A stretch of 64,000 nt of DNA, from assembly GCF_026745355.1 (NCBI RefSeq), contig NC_079209.1:38383505-38447504 (forward strand), read 5' to 3'. The position numbers were made by a program, and so were the translations under genes. The first letter of the stretch is position 1; each line of letters opens with the position of its first letter. The notes under the pieces are model-generated. The model saw nothing but the letters and a program-made list of their open reading frames with translations. It did not search any database and was not told where the DNA came from. Positions 54,501 to 64,000 of this stretch are shown one piece after another. The DNA comes from Beta vulgaris subsp. vulgaris. Taxonomy: Eukaryota > Streptophyta > Magnoliopsida > Caryophyllales > Amaranthaceae.

Positions 54501-57500
54501 CAGAAGCCTCATTCATCTAGGTCACCAGAACTAATGCCCCAAGGAAAATGGAAAAAAATACCGTCTGATTGAATTTTCCACATTTGAAATTTGTGAACAG
54601 TGGTGAAATTAGACCATTAAACTGAGAGAGATACTGATATACTAAAAAAAAATATGTAACTGCTCATTTCGTTGGCAAAAGATGTCTTGGGAAGTTCCAT
54701 TTCTATGAAGTGTAAGATGGGGTTGTTTGTTTGGCAAAATGTACAAAATGAGGAAAGTAAAACTTCCCATCAGTTTCTGCTTCCTATAAATAAAATGGGG
54801 GAAGTAGCTCACCCATTTCCCCTTCTTCGTTTCTCAATAAGTGAAACACTTTCCTTATTTGAAATAGTCACAATAAGTGCAACCAAGCTAAAAATGGTAA
54901 AAAAAAGTTCAATATTATTACAAACATGCCACCAAAAAGCAAGAGGAAACCGCAACTTTTTTGTTTCACCACTTGAAATACCCTAGTTTATTGTGGTGTC
55001 AACTCTCTCTCTCTCTCTACAGTCCTTGATATTCCCCCACTTTCTCGATGTTTCACTTGTTGAGAAACGGAGGAAGTATAATTTATTTCAACGGAAAAGG
55101 ACAACCAAAGACACATCAGTATTGATCTAAATGCAAGACTAGCAACAAATCCAACAAGACTTGCCTGGTAAAGGTCTTCTGCTTCAGGATTTCCTCCAAA
55201 TCTGCAACCCCGCCACTCTCAGATGCTCTGCTCAGATCATTACCTCTACCAACAAATGGCCCCTTGGTGTAAGAAGGAATAACCTAGTCAACAGAAATTA
55301 GTAAGCAACTGTACCAGAACATGGATATAGTCCAAGGCAAGTGACGAGCACAGCATGCAAAAGAGATACCACGAATAAATACACAAAAAGGTAAAGAAAA
55401 GAATACCTACATGACAATCTTTATTTAACATTAGGTTAATTTCACATGACCGGGTAATTAGTTTGTATACATAATCATCAGTATTAAATATATCACTGGT
55501 ATTCCATATACAGCAAGTTTGAGGAACTTTAAGTAGATCTTATTATCATCATAACTCTTCTTAAGATGTCAAATCACAATAAGTAATCATGTGAACCTGC
55601 TCATACAACTCCTTTTCACATCTTATTTTCAGATCTCAGTTGACACAAATATATGATCATAACTTAGTTCGCCCTCATTTTTAAGATTCAGAGTACGGCA
55701 TCACATCTCAGCCGCACCACTGCATCACGAACGCATTGAAAGAGTTTTGAACTTACCACGATCTGCATAATAGCCCGAGCAGCCACGATCATCCATGTTG
55801 GCCATAATAGTGGTTCTGCGACTGTTATAAAAATTGCGACCTCACCCAAAATTTAATACCAAGTCTCACACCTTATCTTAATACCAGCTATATGGAACCC
55901 AGGTCCCTCATTGACTGCTTTTATAAGTATAAACTTCTAAATCACACAACTAAGTCAAAATCCCACCTGAGACAAGGAGATAATACAGGAGGAGATCTTA
56001 AGTTTTACAAGTACCCAACATCAATTGAGTAACCTACATGCGGTTTTTCACAAAGTAAACAAACAAGCTGAACAATAAACATGCATAGTCATACATGATA
56101 TAAGGTCAAAACATTATTAAGCAAAAGAAGGCTGCCTGAAGAAGATTACACATGATCCTTTCTTCATTGGACTAGGTGGACTACGAGAAGACATCTTGAT
56201 ACCCTTCTCCAAACTAGTAGGCCACATTTGATCTTTTTTGTCAAACAATAGCATAGCCTTATCCCAAAAGGATGAGGTCAACTACATAATAGATAGCATG
56301 TACACCAAGTGAGTCACTCACATAAATCCCTTCTTCATTCATGTAGAAGGCAATAAAATATCACCTTGGAGACCCAATGCTTTCATATCCTTTGGTACCC
56401 CTTCCATCCAATTCATTCTTAGTTTATTCTCTAGACTAACATGGCACGCCTCCTCATGCTCGCAATGGAAATTTCCAAATCATTGCCATTGATTCTCCAT
56501 GTTACTTGATGATTGCCACTCAAGGTCTAGCCCTTTTAGGAATCACTTCATTGTAGATATAGTATCTCCTCATGCAACCATACATTCACCTCAGTGTACG
56601 TATCTTTATTCAATCATCTTTCTAACAAGATTTTATTTGAGGCAAGTATTCTGAACACAACAGTCATTTTTTGTCAAAATGTAATCAGTGCAGTCAGTAT
56701 TCCTTGTGAATATATACTCCCTTCGCCTCAGAACTATTTTCCTACTTCATATTTATGTGATCCCAAAATTCGTGAACTTCAATTATATTTGATAACAATC
56801 TTGAAGTGTATATTTACAATATAAACCTCCATGAAGCTTCATAACATGTGACTATAATGATTAATAATCAAAGACGTGCATGAGACACTCTGAAAAGGTA
56901 AATGGGAAGGAAACAGGGGACAGAGAGAGTATTCATTTTGACTTAAAATATAAGGAAGAAATTTTTTTGTATTCTTTCAAATTGGATATTATCAGAAGGA
57001 AGTGCAAAGAATTTCCAAAATAACATACAAGATTATTCTCACAATTTATATCATTCTACATGAATGACAAAATAATGGCCCAAATTTCTGACCTTTAATC
57101 AAAAAATTAATAAATGTGAACTATAATTATGAAAAATAGGAAGCAACATGTTCGTCAAGCTAGGTAACACCATCAATGAAGGGAGCACTAGCTAGAAGAT
57201 GAGATATATAATGCCAACAATTATGTAGAGGGTAATGGGTGCTTGATGAGCTGATCTCTGATGTTTAACTCCTACATAGCTTGCTGAAGCCACATGCTTC
57301 GATAGTATAATACCAAAAATCTATCTTCTAGGCCACTGCTTGATTTGACAACAGTCTACTAGTCATAAATTTCATATCTCCAATAGTAACCATTCCACCT
57401 TCCTCCTCATGTTACGTGTTCACTTCGCCAAATTTTCTCCAATTCCCCGCATATAAACCAATATTTCCACTCATTCCTCCGCATTTTGACCCTTATAATT

Positions 57501-60500
57501 TACTAAAAGATAATAGCCAAAAGGATTTCTAAACCAGAAAGAGCTATCATAATTTTGTGTCCAACCGGAACCTATAATAACAGAGCAGCTACAAGACCCT
57601 TCTTCAAAATACATCAAAGCAATGTTTAATAGTTTTCGAAAGGAACAAACTTTCCTTCTGATAAAGTAAACGCTTGAGATGGCAGATATTCTTTCCCGGC
57701 AAAAGTAAAAAAGTATCAGGATTCAAATTATTACGCAAACACATGTAAAATTTGACCAGGCAATAAAGCATGTTATCCAGGATCCAAATATTGTCTAGTG
57801 AACAGGAAATAAATGAATAAGATGAGAGGCATACCCTTGTAGTGACCTCAGGCTGCACATCCCCTATCTCTGCTGTCACATCTATATTAAAAAAGAATAA
57901 TAATTTTGCTTTGATTAGGAAAAGAAAAACATACTTACATAAATGTAAATAATGGTGTCAAGTTGCAACTTGCAGCAAACAAAACAGCAACAATGCAATC
58001 AGATTCTAAGCATACATAAAGATCTACATCAAGGTAACAATCCTGAAATCAGAGCAAGCAAATACAGGAGTTGGCTGAGACAAGACCCACAAAATGTTAC
58101 CGCTATTGCTTCTCTCCTACATGCTGTGCATAGTTCAAAACTATTATGAATATTTTTTGTCCATACCATATACACATGTTGTACCTATACAAATACTACC
58201 TCTGTTTCATATTATTTGCAACGATTTGACATAAAGTATGAGTAGAAAATGTCTAATCGTTAGAAATAATGTGAAACGAAGGTAGTATATTAAAAGGCGT
58301 TCCTATCAAGAAATGGTGCCACATGGCACTCTCCAATGTATGTGCCACGCGGCAATCTTCTCAAGCTTCCACATGTTCTACCTATACAAATATATTAAAA
58401 GACGTTCCCTATCAAAGGAACAGTGCCACATGACACTCTCCAATGTATGTGCCACGTGGCAATCTTCTAAAGCTTCTTATACACATATTTATAATCTCAT
58501 TTAAGAATATTAACAACGTGTAGCTACTACCTTTAAAACAAAATGTGGGAGTTTAACACCAATCCTGAATCCTCTACAATATCAATGTTTAATATTTCAA
58601 AGTAAACCATAATAAAGTCTTATAAGTTATAATTATATATAACTATAAAGATGTAGACAAGTTTTTTTTATCTCTAACACTTTTATTTTTATTAAGGTAC
58701 TAACATTCTCTTACCCCAATTCCATTAAAATTGTTAATTTTTATCCCGTTTCCTTAGAAGTTCTTTAAAAACAACTAATCATGTTTAAATTCCATTTTCC
58801 AATTTTACACAAGCAAGAAAATTACGAAAAGCTAATAAAATCAATTCTGAAATTTATGAAGAATAGCATACTTCCTCTGTTTTTTAATAAGTGACACGTT
58901 TTCCTTTTAGGGAAATGTCACAATAAGTGACACGTAGCTCAAAGTAGTAAAAAATACTTCTCATTTATTACATCTTTGCCATTATTTAATTATTTCACCT
59001 ACCTACTTTATCCAATACTCAAATTTGATTGGTTGAACAAGTGGTCCCAACTTTCTCTCTCTAGACTCCTTGATATTCCTCCACTTTCTCACTGTGTCAC
59101 TTATTAAAAAACGGAGGAAGTGTTTGATAATCGTAACTGACTCGGAATATTGCCCGAGCAATAATACTAGTTTATAAATCTAAATGTCATACTTTATTCA
59201 TCTCATAATATAGGGCTCACTTCTCATTTTTCAAAGGAATTAAGGAAAATAAAAGGAGTAGTAGGATTTTCAAAAAAAAAATTTAAGGAAGTGTTTTTTG
59301 GTACTTTTGTCTTGGAACTAGTTTCTTTATTTCTTTTTTCCTTTAGAAAAAACAAAAACAATAAATATTCCTTGAAATGGTGTAAAATAATAAATAGGGG
59401 CACATATTTTGAAAGAAAGGTAGGAGTATTTTCGAAAGTTCATGTAGAAATTAAGGATCATTTAGTCCAAACAAAATGGTTAAAAAAGATAATAGGCATA
59501 ACATGTTGGGACACTTAAAAAGAAATGCGAGCACTATATTATCATATGGAAGGAGTCTATTATACCCAAAATGTTGAATAGAAAAGTTCACCAATCCTAC
59601 ATTCATAATCTTATATACAACATCCATGAATCCAGAATCATAATTTGTTATCAAATATACAAACACTAATTGTTAGAATTCCTACACCTTTTTGAACGGA
59701 AACAAGCCGAAAAGGGAGTATTTTTTCTCTTTTCTTCGGAGATGGAGGAGCATCAATTAAGCAACTCTAAATAACATGTCCAACAAGGAAATTGAATTGA
59801 AAAAAAAAACTACCATAAAACCCTTAACAACAAATTTCAACTTCCCAGATCGAGCTCAATAAAAGAATCAAAACAACAATAATCAAATTACAAACACCAA
59901 AAACCCTCTTTTACTCTCCTCCACAATACCCCTTACGAAAATCCATCCCACATTCAAACAAAAAAACCACACTAAAACAGCAATATAAGAACGACACCGT
60001 TCGAAATCAAACATTGTTCTTAGGGGGAGCATCAATTAAGCAACTCCTTAACCACATAAACAACACATCCAACAATAAACTCAAAAAAAAAAAAACAATA
60101 CCAAATTCCAAGTTCCCTAAACTTAGCTCAAAATTTGTAAAAACCAACACAACTAATCATCAATTACCATAAAACCCCTATAATATCAATTGAAAAAAAC
60201 AAACCACGCTAAATTAACAAAACAAAACAAAAAACGAGAGGGTTTGATGAATTACCAGAAATCGGAGGAGGAGGGAGAAGGCGTTTGCGGAACACAGAAG
60301 AAAAAAGCTTGTGCGCACCAGCGGTGATGAGCCTAGAAGCTGGATCCACAAGCTTCGACAACCAACTGTTTCTCTCTCCTACTTCACCGCCGACAAACTG
60401 CTGCGTCGGTCGCAACGCCGACGCGGGCCTAGCGTACGGAGTTGCGCTACGACGAGCCGGCTTCTTGCGGAACTTGCCACCTGCGCCGCCTATTTCCTCC

Positions 60501-60508
60501 GACGCCAT
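48575..60508 (-). CDS. NUP1: nuclear pore complex protein NUP1 (NUP136), nuclear basket
   Basis: Nine exons: 60508-60256, 57881-57835, 55283-55165, 54203-53996, 53907-53605, 53521-53432, 53347-52673, 52137-51656 and 50126-48575. They total 3729 bases (1242 residues) and stay in frame across every junction. The start reads MASEEIGGAGGKFRKKP, followed by a basic segment and SWLSKLVDPASRLI, a likely amphipathic helix. Exon 4 is acidic and helical; exons 5-7 carry NPFFKPKS, RTPYSRPHP and VGPIRRIRQKP. Exon 9 is a Ser/Ala-rich domain with about 18 FG dipeptides for transport receptors. The C-terminus RRIVRVKNRIKRK resembles the basic end shared by plant NUP136 and animal NUP153. The protein sits on the inner face of the nuclear pore and acts in transport and nuclear shape. 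Intron 3 has a GC donor. Confidence 0.92.
49790..49893 (-). repeat. in-frame 66-bp duplication in NUP1 exon 9
   Basis: The word starting GCCAGGGTCGATGTAGATAC occurs at 49858 and 66 bp away at 49792, giving the peptide NGIGVSTSTLA twice, 22 codons apart. Confidence 0.85.
50127..51655 (-). other. NUP1 intron 8
   Basis: 1.5 kb without coding signs. The acceptor lies after TATTATTGCCAG; the donor is AGCAG|GTACTT. Confidence 0.7.
54821..55076. mobile_element. MITE in NUP1 intron 3 (Stowaway-like family A)
   Basis: Inverted ends share CGTTTCTCAA(T/C)AAGTGAAACA, and the interior matches the element at 58871-59120 (TCACAATAAGTG, then a CT-rich tract and TCCTTGATATTCC). 256 bp, non-coding. Confidence 0.7.
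55284..57834 (-). other. NUP1 intron 2
   Basis: 2.55 kb, non-coding, containing a Stowaway-like MITE at 56717-56929. No other structure is recognised. Confidence 0.65.
56717..56929. mobile_element. Stowaway-like MITE in NUP1 intron 2
   Basis: 213 bp flanked by TA, starting CTCCCTTCGCCTCAG and ending CAGAGAGAG. Ends match only partly, so the call is moderate. Confidence 0.45.
58196..58285. mobile_element. 90-bp Stowaway-like mini-MITE
   Basis: Flanked by TA; ends CTACCTCTGTTTCATATTATTTG and, reversed, CTACCTTCGTTTCACATTATTTC. Nearly the whole element is a hairpin. Confidence 0.8.
58291..58490. repeat. 105-bp tandem duplication
   Basis: TAAAAG(G/A)CGTTCC starts both units (58291 and 58396). 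Each contains CTCCAATGTATGTGCCACG followed by GGCAATCTTCT. They differ by a few substitutions and short indels. Confidence 0.85.
58871..59120. mobile_element. MITE in NUP1 intron 1 (Stowaway-like family A)
   Basis: 250 bp; ends CTTCCTCTGTTTTTTAATAA and, reversed, CTTCCTCCGTTTTTTAATAA, both followed by GTGACAC. Related to 54821-55076. TA lies on the left flank but TG on the right. Confidence 0.8.
59744..60180. repeat. diverged direct duplication near NUP1 exon 1
   Basis: GGAGCATCAATTAAGCAACT occurs at about 59748 and again at about 60026; each copy is followed by similar A-rich sequence and TACCATAAAACCC. Confidence 0.65.
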
Positions 60509-60860
60509 GAATTTGCGGGGGTGGGGAGAGAGAAAGGGCGCAGTCACTGGAATTAGGGTTTTTATTTCGGAGGAGAGAGAAAGCGGGGAAATGCGAAAAA
60601 GGAGATTATTGCGAAAATTGAAATTATTTAGAATTTGAGGCGGAACAAAAGGGGGAGAGAGAAAGTATCTGAATTACGATTTACGAATCTCTATTTTTAT
60701 TTTTTTATTTTTTTATTTTCGTATTTCTTTCTTTTAATGGATTTCCTATATCTAACTTGTAAAGGGAATACTAATATCCGCCAAATTATTTTTTTTGGGT
60801 GAGATGAGAATACTCGTAGATTTTTTTTTTTTTCTTCAAGGACTTGCAAATCGTAATCAA
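60509..60860. other. NUP1 upstream region
   Basis: GA-rich leader-like DNA directly before the start codon (60530-60670), then T-rich DNA. No TATA box is evident. Confidence 0.5.
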
Positions 60861-60884
60861 CTAAGGCTAAACACTCTAGTGTGT

Positions 60885-61345
60885 ATTTCAGATTTGATCA
60901 TATTAGATCATACCAGAAAAGTTCAACTTAGATTAGATCAGAAAAGTTCAGTTCAAATCAGATCAGATCAGAAAAAATGCAGACCTTATCCTTACATATT
61001 GAATGAACACACTTGTCGATTCACATAGAGCTATCACTTTGGTTAATGAACTGCTGGTTGAACTGAAACAATTGAAATTTGAACTGAATTAAACTGAAAT
61101 GGGAGAAATTGTAACTGAAATCAACTGAAAAATAATGAATTGAAACTGGAATAAACTGTAAATGAAAAACCAAAACTAAAGTGCAATTAAGTGAAACAAA
61201 CTGTAGCTGAAAATAACTGTGAAAAATTGAAAAGTTGATCGATCAACTGAATATTAAACTGAATTAACTGAACAGATTCAAACTGAAACTGAACTGAACT
61301 GAAACAAATTTAAACTGAAATTGTTTCAAACTGTTTTTTAACTGT
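60885..61345. repeat. AACTGAAA / AGATCAGA word repeats
   Basis: 60890-60985 repeats (A)GATCAGA and AAAAGTTCA words. 61045-61345 repeats AACTGAA(A/T) every 8-16 bases, more than twenty times, in an irregular array. Confidence 0.8.
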
Positions 61346-62330
61346 GTTTGAACCGAATTCACATATTACCCAAATACATGATAGTACTCCAATTTCACAT
61401 ACAAATTTTATCATGATAATTTTTTATTAGTACTTGAATTTATGACATATTATTTTCTTGTTAATCTTTATTATATAAGAGAAGGGGGGAGGAAGATGGT
61501 GTCCCCATCCAGAAAAAATTACCCTTAATTGATGATCTAATGGAATGAAAAAAATTACAAAAGAAAATAATTAAACCCTTTCTCATTTCAACTTGTCATT
61601 CTAAACAAGTTTAAAATGGTATTGCATCAAATATTTCAATCAAAAAATTAAAAGGACAAAAATATCTTGACCTTTTTTTTCATAAGAGAAGATAGTAAAT
61701 ATGACTTTAACACCCCGAAAATCCATACACGTCTTCGACTACGTCGCATATCGACTTTGGAAGTGTTACCGCCGCGGTGAAACGCAAGGCTTATTGAAAA
61801 GAAATGTTAACTCAAATCATTGTCACGAAAACTGAACTGCAGCGGAAATAAAGATGTAACTACAACTCGAGAATCATCAACGACCCCTTTTTATTCAAAC
61901 CACAAACTAATTAAGTAAATCATATTAGTCTTATAATGCTTAACTAAAACGCTTTTAAGTTTCAAGACTAAGAAATATCCCCCCGTATGCTCAACATCAT
62001 GCAGCAACACCAGCACACCTAGTCTGCTCTCCATTGTAGCATCAATGGTTCATCACAGGTTAACAAACAACACAATAACACACAATCAGCTATGTTGAGA
62101 ACATAGTAAAGCATTGAGTGCATAAAAAGCATAATCAAAGCAATAAGGATCATTCCTAGACATGATACTACAATAGCATTACATTCTTTGCTTTTTATTT
62201 AGTTGGCAACGAACGGGCACCGTCATCTTACTAGAATCATACGGGTTACTTAATCCTTAATAGACAACTTGGTCTATTAGATGAAATGCAAATACGATTT
62301 CATTTCGTCCCACATCCATCACATTAGTAT
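61346..62330. other. non-coding; possible gypsy-LTR-like sequence
   Basis: TAACACCCCGAAAATCC at 61709-61725 and the following GC-richer block recall gypsy LTR ends. No element can be closed, and it is cut by the CACTA start at 62331. No gene is seen. Confidence 0.3.
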
Positions 62331-62994
62331 CACAACAAGAATCCGCCGTTTTAGCGTCTGACATTAGCGTCCGCCATAGAAAGTTGATGGTATAAGTCGA
62401 CATACCGTCCGTCTTTTTTTCAGATGATAAATAGTGTCTGATTTCCTAAATTTAGCATTCGTCTACTAAACAGACGTAATTTACCGTCGGTCTATAGAGG
62501 TCAGCGTCCGCCTAACGGACACTAATTGCAACTGATTTATTTTTATAAAAAGTATTAAATTTAGCTCCGCCTCACGGACGCTAAATGGGGCTAGGCGGAT
62601 GCTAAATACACGGATATATCAACACCTTACTCGACCCTTGCAAACACATTTCGACGACCTCTCAACAAATTTCACCATTTACCAAACCCTAACCTCTCCA
62701 TTGTCGCCGGCGAACCGCCGCGCCTCCATTGTCGCCGAAGGACCGTCGCCACTCGCGCCTCTATTTACCTTCACTCGCGTCGGACTCACATAGTACTCCT
62801 CTCAAACGGAGCATAGCCCTCTCTATTCTAGCGCCAACTCGTGTCGGAGCATCGCCGGCACCCCGCCACTGCTAGCGCCGCCGCCGTCACTCTCTCTTCT
62901 ACAATTGCTTAAAGTATGAATTTATACCTTAGTTTTGTTGATTTTTGGCTTGAATTCCTTGTTGTTGATTGGGATTTTTAGTATTTTTGATGTA

Positions 62995-63250
62995 TTATTG
63001 TTGTTCATAGTTGTTGTTCATAGTTGTCGGTGTTGTGAGTGATGATTGTTGTTGTTGTTGTTTTCAATTGCATTGTTGTTGTTGTTAAGTGAATTTGTTG
63101 TTGTTGTTAAGTGAATTTGTTGTTGTTGTTGTTAAGTGAATTTGTTGTTGATAATTGAATATGTTAAGTGTTGTTGTTGTTGATAATTAAATATGTTAAG
63201 TGTTGTTGTTGTTAAAAATTGAATATGTTAAGTGTTGTTGATAAAAGAAC
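62995..63250. repeat. (TTG)n-rich degenerate tandem repeats
   Basis: TTGTTGTTG runs alternate with AAGTGAATT and GAATATGTTAAGTG words, each repeated about three times. It lies in the likely 5' intron or leader of the CACTA gene. Confidence 0.85.
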
Positions 63251-63740
63251 ATGTTTAGTATATTGGTGTTGTTCATCAACTTGTTTAATTTATTGAAGTT
63301 AATTGTGAAGTGGTTTTGTTAATGTTACATGCTTTAGACAAATTGAGTAATTAATTTATTACACGTAGAGAATTAAGTACAATTAATGGTCACATATCAA
63401 ATTTATATTATCAAGGGCTTATTATTCTAGGTGCTTTGTAAAGATATGTATTTTTTAGTTGTATCGAATTGAGTTGATTGTATATATTAAATATATGTTT
63501 AGTATAATATATTTAGTGTATATCTAGTATATGTTCACTATATATTTGTTAATGTATTTAGTATATACTTACTTTACATATTACTTAGCTAGTGTAGTTG
63601 TTAATCTTTTGGATTTGTTAGTAATTCTTATTATTCATAAATTGTCTAATATTTGTCTATTACATATAGTACGTACTTCTATGAACAAGTAGTGAATATA
63701 GTGGATTGATACTTTCTAATTGTGTGTAGAGTTTTAAATT

Positions 63741-63977
63741 ATGAAAAGGAAGGAACGTAGCTGGATGTATAACAGACTTGATGGGCGTTCCCTTAGAATT
63801 GAGTTTGTGAAAGGGGTTGATAAGTTCATTGAGTTTTGTTTACGACATCCACATTTAAATGACGATGACAAGATAAAATGTCCATGCATCCGGTGTAATA
63901 ACTTGCGTTACTTGGATGTGGACACGGTCAAAGTACATTTGTACAGTAAGGGTTTTAAACCGAATTACTTTGACTAG
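63741..63977 (+). pseudogene. CACTA transposase-associated domain, cut by in-frame TAG
   Basis: From the ATG at 63741 the protein reads RSWMYNRLDGR, then FVKGVDKFIEFC, CPCIRCNN and VHLYSKGFKPNYFD. These are the features of the transposase-associated zinc-binding domain found at the N-terminus of En/Spm-type transposases. The frame stops at TAG (63975-63977) and then stays open as LCQGERA to the edge. The family has W-x-x-H-G-E here, and the stop falls exactly at the W, so a TGG to TAG change is likely. The CPC-x2-C cysteines are present. Confidence 0.8.
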
Positions 63978-64000
63978 TTATGTCAAGGTGAACGTGCTAC

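Larger units (their letters stand above)
57882..60255 (-). other. NUP1 intron 1
   Basis: 2.4 kb, non-coding; carries two MITEs, a 105-bp tandem duplication and a diverged direct duplication near its 5' end. Confidence 0.7.
62331..64000 (+). mobile_element. CACTA (En/Spm) element, 5' part, off right edge
   Basis: It begins with the CACTA-like end CACAACAAGAATCC. The following 270 bp are dense in AGCGTCCG / CGGACGCTAA / GTCCGCC motifs in both orientations, as in CACTA subterminal regions. A leader-like stretch, a TTG-rich tract (63000-63250) and the start of a transposase-type protein (63741) follow. The right end is outside the window, so the duplication cannot be checked. Confidence 0.75.

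Noticed and set aside
60285..60638. Plus-strand frames opposite NUP1 exon 1
   Set aside because: They are shadows of the GC-richer first exon; the minus-strand N-terminus is clearly the conserved one.

Overview
This is nuclear DNA from a flowering plant, most likely a eudicot. The evidence is AT-rich intergenic DNA, long introns with GT-AG borders, two multi-exon genes of plant type, and a dense mix of plant transposon classes: L1-type LINE, Ty1/copia including a Sirevirus-like element, Ty3/gypsy remnants, CACTA, MULE-like, hAT-type and Stowaway-type MITEs, and a tRNA-derived SINE. I cannot name the species from sequence alone.

Only two host genes are supported, both on the minus strand. (1) An ARF-GTPase-activating protein of the AGD15 type spans 45821 to 26846. 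Its eight exons (seven coding stretches plus a last exon giving two bases of the stop) join to a 241-residue protein with no frame error. (2) NUP1 (NUP136), the plant nuclear-basket FG nucleoporin, spans 60508 to 48575. Its nine exons join to 1242 residues with no frame error. The two genes lie head to tail about 2.8 kb apart, with a SINE between them.

Layout. 1-2900: 5' part of an apparently intact LINE on the minus strand, running off the left edge. 2980-7081: a MITE, an RNase H fragment, an AT microsatellite, a broken gypsy polymerase fragment and unidentified repeats. 7082-17361: a complete Sirevirus-like copia element on the minus strand with 1.1-kb LTRs, a CCTCA target duplication and an envelope-like region after pol; a GC-rich hAT-type MITE sits inside its integrase. 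17362-26700: decayed retroelement DNA carrying a CACTA-like element (17885-19424), a MULE-like element with an internal palindromic minisatellite (21849-22960), a nearly perfect 91-bp fold-back (24763-25500), a MITE and a Stowaway MITE. 26846-45821: AGD15, whose intron 2 holds a complete 6.1-kb copia element (35480-41568). 46657-46867: SINE. 48575-60508: NUP1, with several small MITEs in its introns. 60509-64000: repeats upstream of NUP1 and the start of a CACTA element whose transposase-associated domain is cut by an in-frame stop, running off the right edge.

The genes do not form a pathway. I found no convincing novel host system. The most notable observations are the copia insertion in the AGD15 intron that separates the two halves of the ARF-GAP zinc finger, a pattern of one-base losses in that copia element that looks like residual assembly error, the hairpin-forming MULE-like and fold-back elements, and the envelope-like region of the Sirevirus.
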